Positions 46,424 to 54,395 of a stretch of DNA of 64,000 nucleotides are shown here, one piece after another (positions within the stretch are counted from its first letter, which is position 1; each line of letters opens with the position of its first letter). The notes beneath the pieces were generated by a model. It saw nothing but the letters and a program-made list of their open reading frames with translations. It was not told where the DNA came from and did no database searches. Location: contig NZ_CP015963.1 in assembly GCF_001663155.1 (NCBI RefSeq), positions 806,001 through 870,000 on the forward strand, written 5' to 3'. Both the position numbers and the translations under genes were made by a program. Source of the DNA: Altererythrobacter ishigakiensis. GTDB lineage: Bacteria > Pseudomonadota > Alphaproteobacteria > Sphingomonadales > Sphingomonadaceae.

Positions 46424-48112
46424 TCAGACCAGGAGCAGTTCTTCTCGCTGCTTCACCCAGTCGGAAGTTATCGCGCTAGCTTTGAGAAGCCTTTCTGCTG
46501 TCAGATCTGCCGGTGTGTTCCCTACGAGGATTGTGTCGACCATATCAGGCGTGAGGAAGGCAAGGCGCACAACTCGGGTCATGTAGGAAGCAGTGACATC
46601 TTCGGCTCTGGCCAGCTCCGCGATCCTGATGTCGCCCTGGGCGAGTTTGTCCCACCAGCTGCGTGCCTGGTGGATCAGCTTCACGAGGGCCATGTCAGGT
46701 GTAGTCGCGCCAGCGCTGGTGCCATCGGCTTGAATGAGCCGAACGGCGAGGCCCGATCGCTTGAGCCTGGCGGTGACTGCATGTTCTAAGTGTTCGGAAC
46801 CGCTGCATCCCGAAGGCAGTTCCAGCAGCCTGGCTATTCCGCTTCTCGCGAGTGTGAGAACGAGGCGGTCCGGATAGACCGTGACCTTGTGCAGAACTTG
46901 CCGGACAATATTACGTCCATTGCGCACGAGGTCTGAAGCCATCCGACCGCACTGAACTTCGATTGTTGGCAACAGAGACGCCGGCACATCGAACTTCGCA
47001 CGCTCAATCAGTGTAAGCGGCTTATCGAAGAGCGCCTTGAGCTCCTTTCGCACGAGCGGTTCGATCTCGCAGGCTGGAATACGTAGGGCTGGGGGACGGT
47101 TGCTGCCCTCGCCGCGTGGTTCGCTCGGCTGGATATAGTAGCGATAGCGCCGCGAAGCGCTTTCAGGCTTGCCGGGTACAGGCTTCGTGGTGTGGACGGG
47201 TTGGAGAACTTGGCCGTCCTCATCGAACAACAGACCAGCGAGCAGTGCACTGCTGCGTTCGTTACGGGTGCTGCGCCGGTGGCGCTTCTCTGCCAGCTTC
47301 ATTTGGGCATATTCAAATGTGTCTTCGTCGATGAGTGCTTCGTGCTGGCCTTCGAAGACTTCGTCCTTATGCGCTATCTTGCCGCGATAGATCGGATTGG
47401 AGAGGATCTTGTAGATCTGGCCGCGGGTAAAGGCGCCGCCGCCTATTGATTTGCCGGTGGTAAGCGTACGCTCGGGAACGCGGATCCCTTCGCGGAGCAG
47501 TTCTTCCGCCAGGATGCGGACATTGCCGACTTGGAGATAGCGCGCATAGATATCGCGTATCAGCGCGGCATGCTCGTCGACGATTTTGAGGCTTCGCCCA
47601 TCAGGTTCATATCCCAATGGCGGTATCCCGCCCATCCACATGCCCTTGGCTTTGGAAGCTGCCAGCTTGTCTCTGATCCGCTCGGCTGTCACTTCACGTT
47701 CGAACTGCGCGAAGGATAGAAGCATATTGAGCGTGAGCCGCCCCATCGAGTTGGTGGTGTTGAACGACTGGGTCACGGAGACAAAGCTGACCTCTGCATC
47801 ATCAAAGGTTTCGACCAGCTTGGCAAAGTCCAGCAGTGACCGGGTCAGCCGATCGACCTTGTAGACGACAATAATATCGATCCGGCCTGCATCGACATCA
47901 GCAAGTAGCCGCTGTAGGGCAGGGCGCTCGAGCGTTCCACCCGAGATACCGCCATCATCATAGAGCTCAGGCAGCAGGCTCCAGCCTTCCGAGGCCTGGC
48001 TCAGGATATAGGCAGCGCAGGCCTCACGCTGTGCATCCAATGAATTGAAATCCTGCTCGAGCCCCTCTTCAGACGACTTGCGGGTATAGATAGCGCAGCG
48101 GATCTTCTTCAT
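46424..48112 (-). CDS. Large serine recombinase
   Basis: 562 residues from ATG 48112. The resolvase domain has the catalytic serine at about residue 13 in YTRKSSEEG and the arginine pair in VYKVDRLTRS. A recombinase domain (GGIPPLGYEPDGRSLKI) follows. Where large serine recombinases usually have a zinc ribbon with four cysteines, the sequence LLAGLLFDEDGQVLQP has none. The C-terminus carries a helix-turn-helix-like part (AELARAEDVTASYMTRVVRLAFL). It would integrate or excise the module. ATGA overlap with DUF2924. Confidence 0.93.
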   Translation of the reverse strand: MKKIRCAIYTRKSSEEGLEQDFNSLDAQREACAAYILSQASEGWSLLPELYDDGGISGGTLERPALQRLLADVDAGRIDIIVVYKVDRLTRSLLDFAKLVETFDDAEVSFVSVTQSFNTTNSMGRLTLNMLLSFAQFEREVTAERIRDKLAASKAKGMWMGGIPPLGYEPDGRSLKIVDEHAALIRDIYARYLQVGNVRILAEELLREGIRVPERTLTTGKSIGGGAFTRGQIYKILSNPIYRGKIAHKDEVFEGQHEALIDEDTFEYAQMKLAEKRHRRSTRNERSSALLAGLLFDEDGQVLQPVHTTKPVPGKPESASRRYRYYIQPSEPRGEGSNRPPALRIPACEIEPLVRKELKALFDKPLTLIERAKFDVPASLLPTIEVQCGRMASDLVRNGRNIVRQVLHKVTVYPDRLVLTLARSGIARLLELPSGCSGSEHLEHAVTARLKRSGLAVRLIQADGTSAGATTPDMALVKLIHQARSWWDKLAQGDIRIAELARAEDVTASYMTRVVRLAFLTPDMVDTILVGNTPADLTAERLLKASAITSDWVKQREELLLV

Positions 48113-48534
48113 GCTGCTTGCCGCTTCTGCTTCAAGCCAAAGAAGGCAGGGCCTGACCAGCGGGTGCCGGTGATAGCGCGGGCAACTGCGCTCAAACTCT
48201 TCCAGGTTCGGCCATTCCAATGGATCGCGCCATCTTCATCGATCACAACTACATGGAGCTTGCCGCCATATTCGCGCGCCAAGCGCATGCCGGGCGCGAG
48301 GCTCTGCGTTTGCGTCTTGCCCGCGGCCAATTGTTCCAGTCGCTGCAGGCTTTGCCGCGACAAGCCTCCATGCACCGCGACCTGCAATTCCCAAGCGAGC
48401 GCCAGGCGCAGCAATGCGGCGCTCACCTTAGGCAGAGGCCGAGCGGTGAGAGAGACCCACCGCTCGGCCAGCTCAGCCGTGTTCATGTCATCGAGAGCAG
48501 CGAGCTCTTCGGCGAGTTTGCTCTTCGTGCTCAT
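48109..48534 (-). CDS. DUF2924 domain protein
   Basis: 141 residues. The match to DUF2924 rests on LAWELQVAVHGGLSR, then MRLAREYGGKLHVVVIDEDG and IHWNGRTWKSLSAVARAITGTRWSGPAFFGL. The latter half resembles a DNA-binding RAMA-like fold found with phage and recombinase genes. It is always seen by me next to this recombinase family; it may be a DNA-binding partner of it. It overlaps both neighbours by four bases. Confidence 0.85.
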   Translation of the reverse strand: MSTKSKLAEELAALDDMNTAELAERWVSLTARPLPKVSAALLRLALAWELQVAVHGGLSRQSLQRLEQLAAGKTQTQSLAPGMRLAREYGGKLHVVVIDEDGAIHWNGRTWKSLSAVARAITGTRWSGPAFFGLKQKRQAA

Positions 48535-48809
48535 GAGCGTGCCTTGATCGTGTAAACGCTGACATCGTTGCGCGTGCTTCGCTCGATTACGTAGCCGCGT
48601 TTCTTGAGGCCGGTCAGTGCAGCGCGGGCAGTATGCACCTGCCAGCCCGTAGCTGCGACCAGCTCATCCAGCATCGCGCCTTCCTTGCGCTCCAGCAGCG
48701 CGACGACCTTGCCGATCTTGCTGTCGGGTCTTGGTGCCGAGGGCGTAGTTATTGGTGCGACCTTGGCGGTCGTGGCGTCCTTGGGTTTGCTCTTTGTGCT
48801 CGTCGTCAT
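48531..48809 (-). CDS. DUF3489 domain protein
   Basis: 92 residues from ATG 48809. A Thr/Lys-rich N-terminus leads into a winged-helix-like domain (KIGKVVALLERKEGAMLDELVAATGWQVHTARAALTGLKKRGY), which is DUF3489. It should bind DNA and may regulate the operon. It is the first gene of the recombinase operon and lies directly behind copy B of the leader. Its first residues are repeated in the truncated copy at 62755-62841. Confidence 0.87.
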   Translation of the reverse strand: MTTSTKSKPKDATTAKVAPITTPSAPRPDSKIGKVVALLERKEGAMLDELVAATGWQVHTARAALTGLKKRGYVIERSTRNDVSVYTIKARS

Positions 48810-48965
48810 GGGTGGGTCCTTTCCGGTCTGGAGCAGCTCCATTGCTGCTCCCACCACCCAAGGCCCCGTGTCGCATCAGGCGATGGGGCAGCGACCAATT
48901 TCGGGGCCGCGATTCGGTAAGGACATGAATGCTTGCCTTGGGCGGCAAGTCCAATGGAATATGCT
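48810..48965 (-). promoter_or_regulatory. Structured leader cassette, copy B
   Basis: Minus-strand order: conserved block ending TTGGAC (48954-48949) with CATTCA 17 bases on; hairpin GCCCC/GGGGC with inner TCGC/GCGA (48889-48863); hairpin with outer GGGTGG/CCACCC (48859-48810) and inner GGAGCAGC/GCTGCTCC (48851-48830), the ribosome site AAAGGA lying in the inner side of the outer stem; then ATG of DUF3489. Confidence 0.75.
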
Positions 48966-49074
48966 CTAAAGGCTCGAGAAAGTGGCTGTCAGTCTAGCTT
49001 ACGCTTTGGGAAGCCAGAATGATAAAGCGATATATGTGAAGGCGTACCTAGCAAAGCATACCTCGGACTGTTCC

Positions 49075-49115
49075 GTGAGTAGCTGATCGGCGGGAGCAGC
49101 TACTCACGCTGCTCC
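49075..49115. promoter_or_regulatory. Two overlapping alternative hairpins
   Basis: GTGAGTAGCT (49075-49084) pairs with AGCTACTCAC (49098-49107); GGAGCAGC (49093-49100) pairs with GCTGCTCC (49108-49115). The two stems share bases, so only one can form. The second stem is identical to the inner leader stem of copy B. It lies just after the TonB receptor stop and may act as its terminator, though no T-run follows. Confidence 0.5.
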
Positions 49116-49131
49116 GACCGCTGCTTGTGCC

Positions 49132-51252
49132 TTAAAACCGAGCAGTCACTCTTACCCAGCCGCCGACGCCTGCGCCGGGCAGGCGCTCGTCAACCGGCAC
49201 GTCGGATGCTCCGACGCGGCTGCGTCCGGCAAGATGCGGCTGGTATTCTGTGTCAAAGAGGTTCTCGAGCCCGGCCTCTATCGCCAAGCCATCGGAGGCC
49301 GCATAGCGTCCGAACAATCCGACCACCGCGTAGCCATCGCTTCGCTCTTCGTCATTCGAGAGCGACACCTGATTCTGATCCCCCGCAGCGACGAGTTCCC
49401 CGCCGAACGAAAATCGATCGCCAAGCCAGGCCGCCGAAATACGCAGATTCGCAGGAGCGATCCGATAAAGGTCATCGTCGATGTCGCGCCGTTTCCCTCG
49501 CACGTAACTGGCCGTGCCAGATATCTCGAAGCGCTCGATCGGGCGAACACTGAAGTCGAGATCTGCGCCGTAGAGCTCCGCGTCAACATTGCTGAAGCGC
49601 AGCGGTGTGGTGTCACCGTTCATAGCGGCAATCATCTCGACCGGGCTGTCGACGACACCAACCGTCGCATCGAATGGCACACCCTGGATGAAGTTATCGA
49701 CCCGGCGATAAAACAGCGTTGGCCGGAGTGAAAACACGTCATTCTCGAGATCGAAGCCCACTTCCGAGATCCACGCGGTTTCTGGGGCAAGCTCAAGATT
49801 GCCGACATAGATATTGCCGTCGGCAAGGCCGAAACTCGCCTCCGTCGGGAGCCAACCGAAGCGCTCGAGCAGGCTCGGCAGGCGCTCCTTGCGGGCCAAC
49901 GTCACGCGAGGGGTGATGTCCCCAAGCGGCATCCACACGCGCAGCGCTGCATCCGCGACCGTTTCGGAGCGGTCACGATCCGCCGCGCTGAAAGCCGCTG
50001 CAATGCCGCGTGGACCCATCGGCACTGCTGTGCCCAATTGCGGGTCTCCGGCCGATTGGCTCGTGTGATCGAGGCGCCCCCCAAGCTCAAACTGAACCGC
50101 TCGGAGTGCACCGCGCCATTGCGCGAATGCTCCGAACCGCTCGGATTGCACATTCGGCTGTGCATCGATGAAGAAGGCCTTATTAAGAGGATTGGTGATC
50201 CGCACATATTTGTCGGTCAGTTCTGCGTCCGCACCGATCTGGAGATAGACGGTGCTGGTACCGAAGCGCACCGAAGCCTCCGCCGTCGTGGTATCGGCAT
50301 CCGCAAAGGTCGCTCTGGCTCGCATTGGCGGAGCCGCCGGCTGCCTCGAAGTCTGATTGTCCATCAAATGGCGAACCGCAACGTGGCCTACACGCCCGTC
50401 GAGATAGATATCCGGAGCGATTTCACCGCGGAAGCCGCCCTGTATGAAGTCGGTGTCGAAATAGACGATGTCTAGCGCAAAGGGCGGATTGCCAGTCGGG
50501 TCGGTCTCGCTGCGTCGATACTCAACAAACAGCTCGCCAGGTCCAGTGCGAAAGCCAGCATGGGCGCCGTAGAGGTTACGCTCAAACGAGGTCCCGACCG
50601 CTGTTCCGCCGGGAAAGTCGTAGTCATCCCCTTCCTCGCGGCTTGCGATCAAGCCGAACCGGACGCTTTCATTCGCGAGGCCTGCCATTCCACCAAGTGC
50701 ATAGCTGTTATCAACGCTGCGATACTGGCTTGTGAAGCGCAGCTGGGGCGAAAAGCCCGAGCCATCAGAGAAATCCGTTTCTACCAGCTGCGCGTTGACG
50801 GCACCGGCAAGCGATGGTCCTTGTGAAACAGGCGCAACGCCGCGGGCAATGTCGATGCGTTCGACAAGTATAGAAGGGGCATAGTGAAGCGGCGGGTCCA
50901 TCGCATTGGGTCCACCTGTGGCGAAGCGCTGGCCATTAACCCGACCAAGCACGCGTTGTCCGGCGAGACCGCGATAGGAAAGCTGGCCTGAGAGCGCCCC
51001 GTTCCCGACAAGCGCACCACCTGGCGCACGCGCTGCGATAGAGACAGCGTCTGCTGGAAGGGCAATCTGCTCAGGCGGCGCGATCTCGTCGCGCGATATT
51101 GTCTCGGAGCGCGTCGCGGTAACAACAATCGTATCGGTCAAAACCGAGTCGGTTTCTTGGGGGTTTTGGCCGTCTTTTGCGAAGAGAGGCTGGGCGGCAA
51201 ATATCGGGCAGGATGCCAGAAGGGCGGCCCTGTGAAGAGCTTTGGCGTTCAT
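49132..51252 (-). CDS. TonB-dependent outer membrane receptor
   Basis: 706 residues. Signal peptide, then the TonB box DTIVVTATR at about 40-50, a plug domain (ALSGQLSYRGLAGQRVLGRVNGQR) and a 22-strand-type barrel ending in phenylalanine (WVRVTARF). The family imports metal chelates, heme, B12 or sugars. Its position behind arsR and a DUF2946 gene suggests a metal-linked substrate; copper or another metal complex is possible but not shown. Confidence 0.92.
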   Translation of the reverse strand: MNAKALHRAALLASCPIFAAQPLFAKDGQNPQETDSVLTDTIVVTATRSETISRDEIAPPEQIALPADAVSIAARAPGGALVGNGALSGQLSYRGLAGQRVLGRVNGQRFATGGPNAMDPPLHYAPSILVERIDIARGVAPVSQGPSLAGAVNAQLVETDFSDGSGFSPQLRFTSQYRSVDNSYALGGMAGLANESVRFGLIASREEGDDYDFPGGTAVGTSFERNLYGAHAGFRTGPGELFVEYRRSETDPTGNPPFALDIVYFDTDFIQGGFRGEIAPDIYLDGRVGHVAVRHLMDNQTSRQPAAPPMRARATFADADTTTAEASVRFGTSTVYLQIGADAELTDKYVRITNPLNKAFFIDAQPNVQSERFGAFAQWRGALRAVQFELGGRLDHTSQSAGDPQLGTAVPMGPRGIAAAFSAADRDRSETVADAALRVWMPLGDITPRVTLARKERLPSLLERFGWLPTEASFGLADGNIYVGNLELAPETAWISEVGFDLENDVFSLRPTLFYRRVDNFIQGVPFDATVGVVDSPVEMIAAMNGDTTPLRFSNVDAELYGADLDFSVRPIERFEISGTASYVRGKRRDIDDDLYRIAPANLRISAAWLGDRFSFGGELVAAGDQNQVSLSNDEERSDGYAVVGLFGRYAASDGLAIEAGLENLFDTEYQPHLAGRSRVGASDVPVDERLPGAGVGGWVRVTARF

Positions 51253-51331
51253 GGTTTACTCGTATGTTCGGTTTGCACGCGACCAAGGGCAGCGGCTTCA
51301 CGCCGCGCCTAGGGTCCGGTTTGTATCGGAA

Positions 51332-51805
51332 TCAGCCGTGCGCAGGCGGGCCGCGAAGCGGCGGTCGCAGGCGGCGGTTTGTCGTAACCGAGAAAGCCTC
51401 AAACTGCGCCAAGAGAATTTGGCCGCGTTCGAGAGTGATGGTGTCGGAACTTGGCTGTTCGGGCACGTTGCCCGCACATGCCAGCGCCGAAAACGCGCAA
51501 TCGACTTCCGCACGACTTGCCGTGGGGATATCGTCATCAGACGCTGGAGCTTGATGGCCCATCGCCGCGTGGTGTGATGCCGCATCTTCGAGCTGGGCAT
51601 GTCCTTCTGCAGCCATAACGGCACGAGCGAGAGGGTTCGTCTCGGGGCACAGCGTTATCGCGAAAACATGCGATGACGATGACGCAACCATATAGCCCGC
51701 CGGAACGAGGGCATTCATCCCCAGTGCGATCAGGGCCAATGCCAACAGAAGGCGGCCTCTGATCGGGGAAGGTTTGCGCAGCTGGGTCATTCTGAGTGGA
51801 AGCAT
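51332..51805 (-). CDS. DUF2946-type membrane-anchored protein
   Basis: About 157 residues from ATG 51805 (51790 and 51853 are other in-frame starts; none has a good ribosome site). One hydrophobic segment (RLLLALALIALGMNALVPAGYMV) and a cysteine in TLCPE, followed by HHAAMGHQAP and a second pair of cysteines (DCAFSALACAG), fit DUF2946. The His/Met/Cys pattern suggests metal binding, and such genes often precede TonB receptors, as here. Confidence 0.72.
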   Translation of the reverse strand: MLPLRMTQLRKPSPIRGRLLLALALIALGMNALVPAGYMVASSSSHVFAITLCPETNPLARAVMAAEGHAQLEDAASHHAAMGHQAPASDDDIPTASRAEVDCAFSALACAGNVPEQPSSDTITLERGQILLAQFEAFSVTTNRRLRPPLRGPPAHG

Positions 51806-51895
51806 GAGAAGTCTAGCGCTCGATACAAATCGTCGTGGCGCTTTCGAGGGCAATCACAACCGAGAATGGAGCGATACCTGTCATGCCAGATCCAT

Positions 51896-52234
51896 TCAGG
51901 ATAGCCGTGCGAAGTTGGCAACACCGGGCGCCGGGGTTCGGGCAGGCACATTCTTGGCAGTTGCGCGTGGATCAAGCCCGCCAATCAGCGTTCCCAGCTC
52001 GACCAGACGATCTTCGTTGAGCGTGTAGTAGACAAGTTTCGCATCTTTGCGGGTCTCGACCAGCTCGGCTTTTCGCAAAACACCAAGCTGCTGTGAAAGC
52101 GCCGGTTGGCCTATGCCGGATGCTGTTTCGATCTCACCCACATTCAATTCGCCGCCCCGAAGCAGTTGGACTATCTGGAATCGCAGCGGATGCGCGATTG
52201 CTTTCAACTCTTCGATGGGCGCGTCGTCGGTCAT
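51896..52234 (-). CDS. ArsR-family regulator without cysteines
   Basis: 112 residues. Winged helix: LKAIAHPLRFQIVQLL, recognition helix GIGQPALSQQLGVLRKAELVE and wing RKDAKLVYYTL. There is no cysteine anywhere in the protein, so it cannot use the dithiol switch of SqrR or BigR, the ArsR proteins that usually control sulfide genes. Its gene overlaps the peroxiredoxin stop (ATGA) and has AAAGGAAAAGG before the start. The likely operator is the inverted repeat at 52929-52943. Confidence 0.9.
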   Translation of the reverse strand: MTDDAPIEELKAIAHPLRFQIVQLLRGGELNVGEIETASGIGQPALSQQLGVLRKAELVETRKDAKLVYYTLNEDRLVELGTLIGGLDPRATAKNVPARTPAPGVANFARLS

Positions 52235-52893
52235 TGGCCTTTTCCTTTGCTGGCCTCACGCAAAAACCATGCGGTTTCATCTCCAGCCTTAAATACTTCA
52301 TCGAGTTCCTGCGTGGGCGGCTTTAGCAGCGGCTCTCCCGGCTGCCAGTTTGCAGGGGCAAGAGCGTCCTTGGCGTCAATCGCCTGCAATGCATCGAGCA
52401 TGCGAAGCATCTCAGGGATCGAGCGACCCATATTGGCGGGATAGCAGGTGATCGCGCGGATCACGCCCGTGGGATCAATGAAAAAGGTGGTTCGCACGGT
52501 GGCGCTGTCGTTGTCTTGCGGCGCCACCATTCCGAATGCGCGGCCGATGACGAGCGTTGGGTCCTCAACAATGGGGAAGCGTACTTCGATATCGAAGCGG
52601 TCTCTGATCATGCGCAGCCAAGCAAAATGCGAGAACAGGCTGTCGACCGAAAGCGCCATGAGCGCGCAATCGCGCTTTTCGAACTCGCCCGCCTCCCGCG
52701 CCAATTCGACGAACTCGGTCGTGCAAACGGGCGTAAAATCCGCCGGATGGGAAAACAGGATCAGCCATCGTTTCCGGAAGCTGGAAAGTCGGACCGGGCC
52801 GATCGTGCTCCGAGCCTCAAAGTCTGGCGCTGCATCGCCAATACGAAGGTTCCGCGAACCCCCTGCCTGATTGTCATTGATATCCATGGTCAT
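52231..52893 (-). CDS. 1-Cys peroxiredoxin (Prx6-like)
   Basis: 220 residues from ATG 52893 (52887 also possible). The active site is FSHPADFTPVCTTEF, the Prx6 form, with the arginine in DPTGVIRA. A long C-terminal arm (WQPGEPLLKPP) is typical of the 1-Cys class. It reduces hydrogen peroxide or organic peroxides and probably polysulfide. It is the first gene of the minus operon with arsR, and a paralogue lies at 58890. Confidence 0.92.
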   Translation of the reverse strand: MTMDINDNQAGGSRNLRIGDAAPDFEARSTIGPVRLSSFRKRWLILFSHPADFTPVCTTEFVELAREAGEFEKRDCALMALSVDSLFSHFAWLRMIRDRFDIEVRFPIVEDPTLVIGRAFGMVAPQDNDSATVRTTFFIDPTGVIRAITCYPANMGRSIPEMLRMLDALQAIDAKDALAPANWQPGEPLLKPPTQELDEVFKAGDETAWFLREASKGKGQ

Positions 52894-52904
52894 ACTCTTA
52901 GCAC

Positions 52905-52932
52905 TTGACTCCGATAAAGCAATATATATACA
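52905..52932 (+). promoter_or_regulatory. Probable promoter of the sulfide operon
   Basis: TTGACT (52905-52910) and TATACA (52927-52932) with a 16-base spacer, inside the 66-base divergent region between the peroxiredoxin and the MBL gene. Confidence 0.6.
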
Positions 52933-52943
52933 CAATTTATGTA
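52929..52943. promoter_or_regulatory. Candidate ArsR operator
   Basis: TACACAATTTATGTA is an inverted repeat of two 7-base arms (six of seven pairs match) around a central T. It overlaps the -10 box of the plus-strand promoter and lies before the ribosome site AAAGGAG, where a repressor would block transcription. Confidence 0.5.
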
Positions 52944-52959
52944 ATCAAAGGAGTAAAGC

Positions 52960-53892
52960 ATGACTAGCGCAGATCCGAACCTTCGGGCGGCGGCTGATCA
53001 AATCAGGCGTGCGCAAACCGAGAAAACGCTTCGCCCGTCGGTTGCAGGCTTTTTCGACGAGGCAACATTTACTGTAAGTTATGTCATCCACGATCCTCAG
53101 ACATTAGAGGCTGCCATCATCGATTCGGTCCTCGACTATGAAGCCGCAGCCGGTCGGACGTCTTATGGCTCGGCAGATCGCATTATCGAATACGTGAATT
53201 CGAATAATCTGAAAGTGACCTGGCTGATCGAGACGCACGCGCATGCAGATCACATCTCTGCCGTTCCTTACCTTCAAGAGAGGCTCGGTGGGAAACTCGC
53301 GATAGGGGCGGAAATCGTCCGCGTGCAGGAAGTGTTCGGCAAGCTGTTCAACGCGGGAACCGACTTCGAGCGAGACGGATCGCAATTCGATCACCTGTTC
53401 AGCGATGGCGAGACGTTCCATCTCGGCAAGATTGAAGGTGTTGCGCTGCACGTGCCCGGCCACACCCCGGCAGATATGGCCTTCATTATCGGTGATGCTG
53501 CGTTCGTCGGGGATACGATCTTCATGCCGGACTTCGGGACGGCACGCGCAGATTTTCCCGGAGGCGATGCACGGCAACTATTCCAGTCGATTCGTCGCCT
53601 GCTTGCCTTGCCCGACGAAACAAGGCTGTTCCTTTGCCATGATTACAAGGCGCCGGGACGTGATGAGTATGCGTGGGAGACAACGGTCGGTAAGCAGCGT
53701 CGCGAGAATGTTCATGTGAAAGATGGCGTGAGCGAAGATGACTTCGTTGAAATGCGCACATCGCGTGACAAGACACTGGCCATGCCTAACCTTATCATGC
53801 CCTCAGTGCAGGTGAATATTCGCGGCGGCCGCTTGCCCGACCCCGAAGACAATGGGGTGAGCTACATCAAGATTCCGGTGAATGCGGTATGA
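52960..53892 (+). CDS. Persulfide dioxygenase-like MBL-fold enzyme
   Basis: 310 residues. Metal site THAHADH (H93, H95, D97, H98), then HVPGHT, VGDTIF and LCHDYKAPG; the single-iron ETHE1/Blh-type arrangement. It would oxidise glutathione persulfide with oxygen to sulfite. An N-terminal extension of about 25 residues precedes the fold. A strong AAAGGAG site precedes the ATG. It heads the plus-strand operon with the rhodanese-like and SQR genes, which supports the sulfur role. Confidence 0.9.
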   Translation: MTSADPNLRAAADQIRRAQTEKTLRPSVAGFFDEATFTVSYVIHDPQTLEAAIIDSVLDYEAAAGRTSYGSADRIIEYVNSNNLKVTWLIETHAHADHISAVPYLQERLGGKLAIGAEIVRVQEVFGKLFNAGTDFERDGSQFDHLFSDGETFHLGKIEGVALHVPGHTPADMAFIIGDAAFVGDTIFMPDFGTARADFPGGDARQLFQSIRRLLALPDETRLFLCHDYKAPGRDEYAWETTVGKQRRENVHVKDGVSEDDFVEMRTSRDKTLAMPNLIMPSVQVNIRGGRLPDPEDNGVSYIKIPVNAV

Positions 53893-53965
53893 TGTCGCCC
53901 AACTCGCAATGCGTGATTTTGTCGGCGCATGTGGAAAGCGTCCATTTGTCCAAAGGTGATGTGTG

Positions 53966-54376
53966 ATGGATATTCGCAGCGCAGGACCAGCCTTTGCGGT
54001 CGCGCCGCAGATTGATCCTTCGGACGTCGTCGCTCTCAAAGAGCGCGGATTTGTTGGGCTGATATGCAATCGCCCCGATGGCGAAGAGGACGGCCAGCCG
54101 ACAGTCGCTGAGATGCGCGAAGCCGCCCAAGCTGCCGGTATGGCTTTCCACCATATCCCGGTGTCCGGCGGTGAGTTCCCGGATGGAGCGATAGCAGCAT
54201 TTCGCGCTGTCCGACGCGGCACAGAGGGACCGCTGCTGGCCTACTGCCGAACCGGTACGCGTTCAATCACTCTCGATACGCTCGCAAACCCGGATGACAC
54301 AGACCCATCCGAACGCCTCTTGCGTGCCGCAAATGCGGGCTACGATCTAACCAAAATGAGCGACAAGCTCGTGTAA
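53966..54376 (+). CDS. DUF442 rhodanese-like sulfur transferase
   Basis: 136 residues (GTG 53963 is an alternative). DUF442/TIGR01244 family: the active loop is YCRTGTRS, a six-residue C-x-x-G-x-R loop as in rhodaneses rather than the longer loop of phosphatases. It likely moves sulfane sulfur between the SQR product and glutathione. In Xylella and Agrobacterium this domain is fused to the MBL enzyme; here they are separate genes 70 bases apart. Confidence 0.87.
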   Translation: MDIRSAGPAFAVAPQIDPSDVVALKERGFVGLICNRPDGEEDGQPTVAEMREAAQAAGMAFHHIPVSGGEFPDGAIAAFRAVRRGTEGPLLAYCRTGTRSITLDTLANPDDTDPSERLLRAANAGYDLTKMSDKLV

Positions 54377-54395
54377 GAATTCCGGGAGAGAGAAT

